Shown here in pieces: positions 56,020-64,000 of a DNA stretch of 64,000 nucleotides. Source of the DNA: Hirudinaria manillensis (lineage: Eukaryota > Annelida > Clitellata > Hirudinida > Hirudinidae); contig CM067528.1 in the NCBI GenBank assembly GCA_034509925.1, forward strand, positions 6,120,001 to 6,184,000, given 5' to 3'. The position numbers and the translations under genes were made by a program. The notes below the pieces were generated by a model. That model was not told where the DNA came from. It was given only the letters and a program-made list of their open reading frames with translations, and did no database searches. Within the stretch, counting starts at the first letter, position 1; every line of letters starts with the position of its first letter.

Positions 56020-58150
56020 CTGAAACATTAACCTCAGTTTAAAGCCTTGAATTCGTCAGAAAAATTGATTTACAACATGATTTGTAAATGTCTGTCTTTG
56101 TTTCTCACAATTAGAACGAATTTATAAACATAATTTATTCACTCGCACGAAATGTATAGGCATCTTTCTGACAGCTCCCGGCAAGCATTGAAAGGCAACA
56201 AAGAGATCATGACAACCAGCACTACACATCAACATCGGAAACAAGCAGAGAAAATAATTGGCTTCAGTCAACCTTTTAAAACTTACTTTTATGTTCACAA
56301 AACAGTTGAACTCGGTTTGTTGAATCTTGTTGCATTTTGTTGTCAATTGATTAAAGTGCCGCTAAAGATGCATGACAGACATTTTATGCTGTCTAGTTGA
56401 TGCCAATGATTTTTTAGCTGTTGTCATGGTGATCAGAAAACAACCATTATTTGTCTCGTTGGATTCTATTATCGACGACGGCTTCTTTGTAAAAGTAAGA
56501 GCGTTGTTTCCAGTTTTTGTTTTCCCGGCAGCAAGCAGACGTCGAGGGCAAAGAGGGTTCATTAATTTAATTGCGATTAATTAAGAGTAATGACATTGTT
56601 TTTAAAAACTTATTTTCAGTTTATTGAAGGATTACCATTAAATATAGCTTTGTAAAAGTTGTGAAGGTAAACAGATAAATAAACAAATAAATGAATTTTA
56701 TTTATTCAATTATTCATCTTTTTTGGAAACACCAAAATTAACAACACCAAACAAATTGGAAAAGAAACAAATATAACGGTGAAACCAAGGATGCCCGAAA
56801 GGAATTATTCCCGCTAAGGAGGCCACCTATTAATTTAAAGAAAATAAATAAGAAAGTTGAGATAGTGAGCAGCCGTTTAATTAAAAAAAAAGATGGTCAA
56901 TATAGTTCAACGGAGGTACACAAATCGATGCGTCTTTTGTGGAACTGTTGAATTCGGGGTAGATAATTCAGAGTTTTAAAACGCGTGAGGAATTGTGGCC
57001 CTAGACTTTAGAATCATCTTTCCAGCGATGAATATTCCAGGAAGTTCTGTCGATGAATCCATGATCCCTGAAAGAAAGCTCAAAAATGGGCCACTAGCCA
57101 CATGCTCAGAAGTATCCACGAGACTGGATGTTGAACTCATTCACATTAATACAAAATTGTGCTCCCTTATCCAATTGCATTGCCTGTTCACTATATTAAC
57201 CAGCATCCAAATGTTCTTTTATCAACGTGAAGTTTCCTTTATGAACGTCAGCCTGAAGTTCATTCGATAAACGTCTGATAAAATTTCTTAGTTAATTTTC
57301 AAAATGGATTCAAAGCCGTAGAACAATTTCTGGAGATGAGAAATTGTCATGCGCCATATTCGACTTGTAGGAATGTGAACAAAATTGGGTAAGAAGTAAA
57401 GCTCAAGTATTCACATGCATTAGCAAGGTTCGAGTAGGATTTTTAAAAATGGCATGAATGCTTTTCAGGAGTTTCTGACTTAGCTATATTAATTTTAATA
57501 TTGTTCGATTTATACTTTCTAGTAAATTTTAATTATTTGTCCCACAAACAACTGAAGAATCCTTAGGTCGACTTAATATAAGTCTGCAACCTATAAACAG
57601 TTTCTGCCCGCAGTGAGACACGCTGATCTGTTCTATCAAGAACTCTCGTGGTTTACCAAAACTTATTTCCCTTTTTTGAGAAACAGAAATATTCCGAAGA
57701 AGCAAATTTATTATACGACACGGACTTATGGACTTTTGTTATGTACTTCAATTTAAAAATTTAATTCTAAATAATAAAAAAAAAATTAGCTCTCTCTGGT
57801 GTTTATGATCGATGCGCGATATATCCCGTTTTCCTTAAATTTACAAGCTCCATAATCTTATAAATTCCAAACCTTATGTGCTTCAATATATTTTTCAAAA
57901 AAAAAAAAACTTGTTTATCGATATAGGAGAAGTGACAGGCAAAACACAGCTCGGGGTTATTTGGAATTGCTACCTGGCCATCTTAAACCTATCCTAACGC
58001 TATTTTCCTCCTGACTCTAGAAATCTACCGTAAAATTGTGCCTTTTGCCCGTCATTTCTCCAGGTACTAATACAATCACAACAGAGATTGTTAATACTAA
58101 ACAGAAGCAGGCAAAAAGTTATTAAAAAAATTATGAACTGTACAAGACAA
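56020..58150. other. Intergenic region with degenerate coding-like debris
   Basis: The stretch should hold the missing first exon of the CIMAP-like gene. Minus-strand fragments at about 57165-57275 read RRLSNELQADVHKGNFTLIKEHLDAG and, after a stop, EQAMQLDKGAQF. These vaguely resemble the end of a Ty3/gypsy-type gag, and further open scraps follow at 56895-57060. Frames are broken, so any element here is decayed. I cannot confirm the family. Confidence 0.3.
56710..56826 (-). CDS. Possible terminal exon of an unidentified gene
   Basis: A 38-codon open frame after an acceptor-like AG (56827-56828, with a pyrimidine-rich tract) runs VASLAGIIPFGHPWFHRY to ...VSKKDE and a stop, with a hydrophobic, aromatic middle. 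Ending in a lysine/acid tail after hydrophobic residues is what a small membrane protein's last exon might look like. No upstream exon or family was found, so this could be chance. Confidence 0.15.
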   Translation of the reverse strand: MASLAGIIPFGHPWFHRYICFFSNLFGVVNFGVSKKDE

Positions 58151-61100
58151 TTAACATGGTTTCTGTCTTAATTCCTCTTCAATGACATCATCGGACAATT
58201 GATTTTCAAGTAATTTTGGGGGAATTTGTCCAGCGGCATCAATCAAATTTTTTTCTTTCTCCAATTTCTCGTGTTCACGGCGTCGGAAAAATCCACACTG
58301 AAATGACATAAATGTTCGTAATCAAAACTTAAAGCACTTTCACGAATATGACAAATGGAAATTACCACGAATTTGTTTACAATATTTATTTGCAAATAAT
58401 ATTACACGTAAAACAAGGTCTCGTGAAATAAAGACGAGTCGAAAATTAAAACTTACCCCTTTTAGCAATAAGATGAGGAAAATCAAGAATAATATTCCAA
58501 TAATCAGACACACAACGATCAACCACCAGGGAATTGGCTTTTGAACTAATCTGGTGACGTATGATGATTTAAGCTGCAAAAAGTTTTTCAGCATGAAATG
58601 AAGTTATTAAACAATATCTACCGGCAGAGACAGATTTAGAATACGGATATTAATCGGGAAAACGCATTGGAACCTAAGGAAGTGATGAAGCGGGAGGGAT
58701 ATAAAAATAAAATAATAATAAATAAAAAGGAGGGGTATAAATTTAATTGTTTTGTCATCTTTCCACTTTCTTAGACATTCCCCTAAGGGGCTGGACTGGC
58801 TAGGGTTTCTGTTCGTGTTTTAAAAATGCCTTCTCCTAAATCGACAGTGTTTAACCAAATTTAAATAGCAACTAGTTACATTTTGAAATATTGAATTTTT
58901 ATTCGGATTTAGCATTTTTTAAATTTGTATTATCTAGATTTAGTCGATTTAGCGGTTTACGAGTTTTATCAAAATCAAGAATTACAATGTCTTCGTTCTT
59001 CATTTAACCACAAACAATATTTTAACAAGATTGGAGTCACACTCATTAAATATTTAGAAGTAATTATTGATGAATAGTGTGAGAATTTCGGGGCATTTAA
59101 AAGTATGAGATTTTATGATGTTTTGACTCCAAAATGTTGTTAATAAGAGTCAATTTTGTGTTCTAATTATTTTTGAAATATCTCTATGATTATCCTAGAG
59201 TTTCTAGTACCGTCATATAACCACATAGCCAGCCTCATAATTACACAGCCAACCGGCATAAAACAGTGAATTAGTCTGTCGAGAAGGGAAAATATCAATG
59301 TATTCCCAAAGATGAAAAAAATTTAAAGAGAACTTGCCGAAACATAAAGAGTGGATCGATTGAGATCTAATTTTTCAAAACTCTCTTTAGACTCGTTCAC
59401 CACATTTGGTTGTAGAACAATCTGGCTCTCAATTATCCCTTTTTTCAACTTCTGCTCAAAGGTTTGAAAGTTTGAGGAAATCAAAATCTTAATTCAACCC
59501 TTCAATTTTTGTAACCTTCAGTTGCTCTGATATTGAACCATTAATGGTTACCATGATTCGAAAGTCTATGGTATCTTCAGGCTGCATGTTTTGTATATTA
59601 AACTGATATTCTTGACAGTCAAAGTTGGAACACGTCTATGATATAAAGGTTAAATGCATTAAATGAACTAAATCAATGACCGAAATATATTTTTGAACTA
59701 CCAGATTCAAGGTGTCATCGGTGAAAAGTGTGCTACCATTTTCAGAATTTTTCACGGTATTTAAGACTTCCAACATTTTACTGATTTTTCTAGTCGATTT
59801 GGTCTCGACCTGTTTAATCAAGAAGAGAAGATAATTTTAAAGATGTTAATTTTCTATAATATTGAAATAAATGATTATAGATATTAGTTACAGTTACGGG
59901 AGTATATTGGCCAACTGTATTTTTAAATAGTTTGATCATACTATTTTAACTGTAACATTAATAACATAATTTAGGTTTTGCATAAATTTATATTTAGCAA
60001 CATTAAAAGGCATTTCGATTAACTCCAATATTCAAATTATACATGCCTCAACCAAGTTCCACATGCAACAAGTGATGGAAATTGATGGAATAAAAACTGA
60101 AATGGATAGATTTGGATGTACGCCAGGTCCAATGTTTCTAATATCGTAAAAATGGACAATTTCATGGGAGTTTTCGGAGATTGATGCATTGGAGGCCCTG
60201 TTTAAATTATTTGCATTAAAAATTCAATTTACTTAGTTAAAATATCTAAATATTAGTTGCAATCAAAATATTTTGTATTATAGATCCTACTTGATGACTA
60301 TAATTTCCGATTGATACCACCATTTCAAATCGATTTTCTCCATTTGCCCATGTCCATGGAACGGATTTAATTTAATTTCCATGCTATTACTGCTCGCATT
60401 TTCTTTCACGGCAAAATATGCCTCAAAATACAATGGAATTGGCGAATCGTTCAGAATCAACGTGTTGATCTCACAAAAATGTAAGACACTGGTGTTCGTA
60501 TTGCATTTGACGTAGTTATTTTCTGTTATATTCGTGAGCGTAAGAAATTGTCCGTGGTCCAATGAGAACTCCGTGTTGTAGGTTGAATCGCCGAAGTTGC
60601 GAAGATAAACACCGATGATGGAGGTTGACCTTGCACCAGCCACGAGAGATCGTTTGATTGACAATTGGTAGCTGACGTTTGGGTAACATTGGATACTTCT
60701 TGAATCTTCTTGGAAAGGAATCTTGATAATAGTATTTTAGTATTTATTTTTTTTTGCGAATATCTTGTTCATTTTCATAAACATACCTCATACGATTTCT
60801 GATAATCGAAATTGAAAAACGGGTTTGTTTCTTTGTCAAATTTGGAGACGTTCACATTCAGTTTTAAAATCACTGGTTTCGAAACAAATAATGGTCGCTT
60901 CTAAAAAAAAATAAAATACGAGTTTTATAATTTTACAAACCTCGAGAAAAACCGCAATGAATGTGCTTTTGTTGCTGCTGCTGTTGTTATTGTTATTGTT
61001 CATGGCAAAAGTATGGTTTTAGGTAGGATAAAGTATTCTAACCAGTGATCTAGCTGGTTTCATAATTACTAGATCGGACGGAGTAGAAACATTGTATTAA

Positions 61101-61846
61101 TGCAATAATTTGATTTATGTCTTGTTTAGGTAGAATATCTAAGCTAGCTCGAGACAGTTTGTCACAATAGCCACAGTTGTTTCAGATGAGGCAAGAAGGG
61201 AACGAAGTTTTCTATAGAGTTGGCAATCTTGCAGCTTTCTCAGCTGAAGAAATTTTTTAAAATGAGCCATCGATCGCTGGCATCCTCGCATAGAATTTTA
61301 GTTGATCATCCGATTTGAACGGGTTCCATAGCAATCGACTTTAGTAAACCAATGACATAAACAGATCTTAAAATACGTAAACATAAATAAATCAATTTTC
61401 TGGCTAATAGAGATTATTTCAAGGAGCTAACGAATGAACCTTGAGGGTGATACTCTAGATTACACGTCGTGTTTCTGTGTGACACTCGACATCTCCGCAC
61501 AACTCCAGGTGAAAAATGGTTTGATGATAAATTGGACTTCGGTGCTCCGACCAATAACCTCAAATTTGAATAGTTAATTATAAGATTCATTAACCTAATG
61601 AGTTCATTAAGGTCAACCAAGAATCGATAACTTTACTCAAGTCACCGAATAACTTTAAACTGCTAGAAACTCACCAAGATTCACTCCCTGACATATAGGC
61701 AGTCATTGCATAGCCAAAATAAGCAGACTCTTTATTATGCTTTGAAACATTTGGATCTGAATTAAAGTAACAGATTTGTCTATAATTTCAACTGCTATAC
61801 GCTTTCCAAACAATAAATTGATGAAGAGGATGAACGGTAGCTCCAT
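58151..61846 (-). pseudogene. Integrin alpha copy 2, propeller-deleted pseudogene
   Basis: An inverted paralogue of the integrin alpha gene at 17.4-25.6 kb. Minus-strand exons: 61675-61846 (signal peptide), 61440-61558 (LLVGAPKSNLSS), then directly 60787-60900, 60291-60721, 60053-60197, 59702-59809, 59516-59635, 59338-59451, 58457-58573 (membrane helix WWLIVVCLIIGILFLIFLILLL) and 58151-58297 (CGFFRRREHEKLEK...ELRQKPC). The fourteen exons with integrin blades 2-7 and the start of the thigh are missing. Exon 1 has a net 4-bp deletion after DKSV, breaking frame, and the join from exon 2 (phase 1) to the next exon (phase 0) is out of frame. Every exon after the deletion is intact and of the same length as in copy 1, apart from the tail exon (147 against 150 bp). 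A cryptic shorter transcript is therefore conceivable. Confidence 0.85.
59445..60720 (-). repeat. Inverted near-identical repeat, right arm
   Basis: Reverse-complement partner of about 23325-24600. Its exons and introns match with only scattered differences, while flanking exons (60787-60900 and most of 59338-59451) differ at many residues. Confidence 0.9.
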
Positions 61847-61875
61847 AGCTTGCAATATGTCTTCGAGGTATTCAG

Positions 61876-61884
61876 TTTATAAAC
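61876..61884 (-). promoter_or_regulatory. Possible TATA box of integrin copy 2
   Basis: TTTATAAAC on the minus strand, about 30 bp before the ATG of the pseudogene, in a position comparable to that in copy 1. Confidence 0.3.
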
Positions 61885-62031
61885 GGCAATTGACCAATTA
61901 ATAAAAAAGAAGACCAAATGACATAAAATATTTTGATTACCGCTCTGCTAGAGCCGACGATAAACGGCTAATTTCTTGCAGTAATTAGTAGGAATCATAC
62001 TATTTTAGGTTTCTATTTTTTCATTCGGGTC

Positions 62032-62889
62032 ATGCCTAGGCTAAGGGGTCAAAAATCACCCGTTTGCGTTGCAACGGAAATAGCGGACATATTGGGGCTA
62101 AAGCTTTGTCATAGCTGCATGGAATGCAACGATAGTGCGTTAAAATCCTTGGAAGATTTGATAAATAAAGAGAGCCAGGAGATGCATCTTGAAGTTTTAC
62201 TGAAGGATGTCGAAGTCATTAAAAAGACAATAGCGAAAAACGAGAATATCATGGAAGCTATTGAGGAACAAAACAAGCGAATCGACTCCCTCAGAGCTAG
62301 AATGGAAGAAATTTCTACAAGTTCTTCTCAAAAGCTTGAAGAAAGCCACCAGGATAGCAAGGCTTGGTCCAGTTTATTTGGACATAAGGTGGAAACTCTG
62401 GTTACAAAAGTGGGGGAGACCAATTCAACAATTGCAGTAAATAACGACAGGCAGCTGAGGAGAAATAACCTGGTTCTGTTTAATCTGAATGAGAATGAGG
62501 CCAATTCAAAAGCTAAAGACAAGGAAGAAGTGCTGAGGATCATCAAGGAGATTACAGACAACAGCATGGACAAAGAAATTAGGGATTGCTTTAGATTAGG
62601 CAAAAGAGGAGAAGCTACAAAACCAAGACCACTGTTGATTAAATTAGATAATCTCTTCAGCAGAAATTTGATCCTGGATTCTGCATTTAAATTAAGAAAA
62701 AGTGAATCTTTCAAGAAAGTCATAATATCTCATGATCTGTCCAAAGGTGACAGGGACAAGAGAAATAAATTACTGGAAGAAAAGAAAAAAGAAATCACAG
62801 CTAGAGACGATGTTTCCAAATGGAATTTTGTTGTTAGAGGTCAGCCTGGAGAATTTCATGTGGTTGCATATAGGAAGCAAAATTTTTAG
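62032..62889 (+). CDS. LINE ORF1 protein (coiled coil plus RRM-like domain)
   Basis: The 285-residue ORF1 of the LINE, an RNA-binding chaperone of the retrotransposition particle. The N-terminal segment has a cysteine cluster (CHSCMECN). A long coiled coil follows (about residues 45-125, with heptad-like LLKDVEVIKKTIAKNENIMEAI). The RRM-like core opens with RRNNLVLFNLNE, with a DCFRLGKR segment and KPRPLLIKL, and the C-terminal part contains ISHDLSKGDRDKRNKLLEEKK. This layout fits ORF1 proteins of CR1-like and related LINEs. The frame is intact from ATG 62032 to the TAG. ORF2 begins in a different frame just around this stop. Confidence 0.85.
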   Translation: MPRLRGQKSPVCVATEIADILGLKLCHSCMECNDSALKSLEDLINKESQEMHLEVLLKDVEVIKKTIAKNENIMEAIEEQNKRIDSLRARMEEISTSSSQKLEESHQDSKAWSSLFGHKVETLVTKVGETNSTIAVNNDRQLRRNNLVLFNLNENEANSKAKDKEEVLRIIKEITDNSMDKEIRDCFRLGKRGEATKPRPLLIKLDNLFSRNLILDSAFKLRKSESFKKVIISHDLSKGDRDKRNKLLEEKKKEITARDDVSKWNFVVRGQPGEFHVVAYRKQNF

Positions 62890-64000
62890 ATGTGAAAGGT
62901 TCAAAAAGAAACAAAACAGTCAAGGATATCTCAGTATTTTATAGCAATGTTGACTCCCTGCCCAATAAATTTTCTGAACTCAAGATTTATGTAAATACGT
63001 TGGAAGTGGTTCCAGAATTGATAATCTTGACCGAGATCAATCCAAAAAATTTCAAGTATTCTTGTCAATTGTCAGAGTTCCAGTTGACGGGTTATCAAAT
63101 GGCTTCGTCGGGTTTTGCAGCAAAGGGTAAAAGAGGTATACTGCTTTATTATAAAGAAAGTTTGTCTATGTCTGAAGTTAGTTTTGACTCTGCATTTGAG
63201 GAATTTTTGTGCTTGAAGTTGTTTATCTCCGGTTCCATTGTAAATATCCTGGTTGTGTACAGAAGTCCTAACTGTGCATTGAAAAATAATGACAATTTTA
63301 TTTTGCTGATTAAGGATTTCTTTCTGCAAAAGGGAGATCATCTGTTGATGGGTGATTTCAATTTGCCGCAAATCAACTGGATTAATTACTCATGCGCCGG
63401 GAGTGAAGATAGCATCGAGAGCATATTTTTGGAATTCATTAGGGACAAACATTTGATACAACACGTGATTGAACCTACAAGAAGAAGAATAAAAGAGACT
63501 CCTCATATCTTAGATTTAGTTATAACAGATAAAGAACTGATATATGACGTAAGACACAGACCTCCCCTAGGAAACAGTGATCATGATGTCATAACATTCG
63601 GGACTTTTATCAAGCATGCAACCGCAGAAGATGTCCGAAAAAAATTTTGTTTTGAACTAGGCAATTACGAAGAAATGAAATCATCTTTGAGGGAGATTTT
63701 CGAGAGGCTGCCGACGTCGGAGGATTCATTGGTCACAGATTGGTGTTTCTTTCGAGATTCATTGGTGTCGTCAGCTCAGCAATATGTGCCCTTGAAAACA
63801 GAAAGAAAAAAGTTCAGATTTAAAATGACAGAGGAGCTGAAAAACTTGATCAAGAAGAAACATCAGCTATGGAGAAAGTTATACAGACATGGAGAAGATG
63901 TTAAAACTGATTTTAACCAGGTGAGAGAAAAGGTGTGGGTACTCTCTAGGAACTTGATTGTTGAAAGTCAGAATCGCATCGCAATGGAGTGCAGAAAAAA
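62874..64000 (+). CDS. LINE ORF2, endonuclease region (partial)
   Basis: The open frame runs from after a TAG at 62871 to the end of the window without a stop. It encodes an apurinic-like endonuclease: FYSNVDSLPNKFSELK, ELIILTEINPK, GYQMASSGFAAKGKRGILLYY, VNILVVYRSPNC, the catalytic block LLMGDFNLPQINW, and the closing LDLVITD and PPLGNSDHDVITF. A basic linker follows before the reverse transcriptase, which would start beyond 64000. No ATG lies near the ORF2 start, which overlaps the ORF1 stop region by about 15 bp. Translation by reinitiation, frameshift or an upstream start would be needed. Confidence 0.85.

Larger units (their letters stand above)
61900..64000 (+). mobile_element. CR1/L2-like non-LTR retrotransposon, 5' part (runs off window)
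   Basis: A LINE with intact ORF1 (62032-62889) and the open start of ORF2 (62874 on). It is inserted in the short space upstream of the integrin pseudogene, on the opposite strand. The 5' boundary is not visible; 61900 is an estimate. The intact frames over 1.9 kb suggest a young copy. The rest of ORF2 and the 3' end lie to the right of the window. Confidence 0.85.

Noticed and set aside
62328..62723. 131-residue minus-strand ORF
   Set aside because: It is the antisense shadow of the LINE ORF1.

Overview
The window is nuclear DNA from an animal. It is AT-rich, with compact intron-bearing genes joined by GT-AG (rarely GC-AG) splice sites. The genes are typical of animals: integrin alpha, SRF, cortactin, HDAC3, a PHF21-type PHD protein, BBS2 and OSTF1. 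Conserved protein sequences could be followed exon by exon with matching reading phase. The AT bias, CR1/L2-like retroelements and I-domain-less integrin suggest an invertebrate, possibly an early-branching one, but the species cannot be told from the sequence.

Layout. BBS2 (-, 3' end outside the window) and SRPRA (+) are divergent at about 0.5-8.5 kb. SRF (-) and TMEM30A/CDC50A (+) are divergent at 9.8-13.2 kb. At 13.3-17.4 kb there are no genes, only two decayed LINE 3' ends. A 25-exon integrin alpha gene (+) fills 17.4-25.6 kb and carries a tRNA-derived SINE in one intron. Intronless ECHS1 (+, 26.3-27.2 kb) converges on SLC35B3 (-, 27.9-30.2 kb). OSTF1 (+, 31.0-33.5 kb) converges tail to tail with a cortactin gene (-, 33.7-36.1 kb). 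A very short PHF21-like gene (-, 37.3-38.6 kb) is followed by RNF170 (-, 40.7-41.9 kb), HDAC3 (+, 43.0-48.1 kb) and MRPS27 (+, 49.0-52.0 kb). A sperm-tail PG-rich repeat gene (CIMAP/ODF3-like, -, 52.6-56.0 kb) has a hAT-like MITE and a giant (ATT)n array in one intron. A second integrin alpha copy (-, 58.2-61.8 kb) is broken. The right edge holds a CR1/L2-like LINE (+) with ORF1 and the start of ORF2.

The genes are mostly unrelated housekeeping or ciliary genes, and no operon-like functional unit is evident. The most striking feature is the inverted pair of integrin alpha sequences about 35 kb apart. They are diverged at both ends but almost identical, introns included, over about 1.27 kb, which looks like recent ectopic gene conversion. 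One partner has lost most of its beta-propeller and carries a frameshift. I found no convincing new multi-gene system, CRISPR array, rRNA or canonical tRNA gene.
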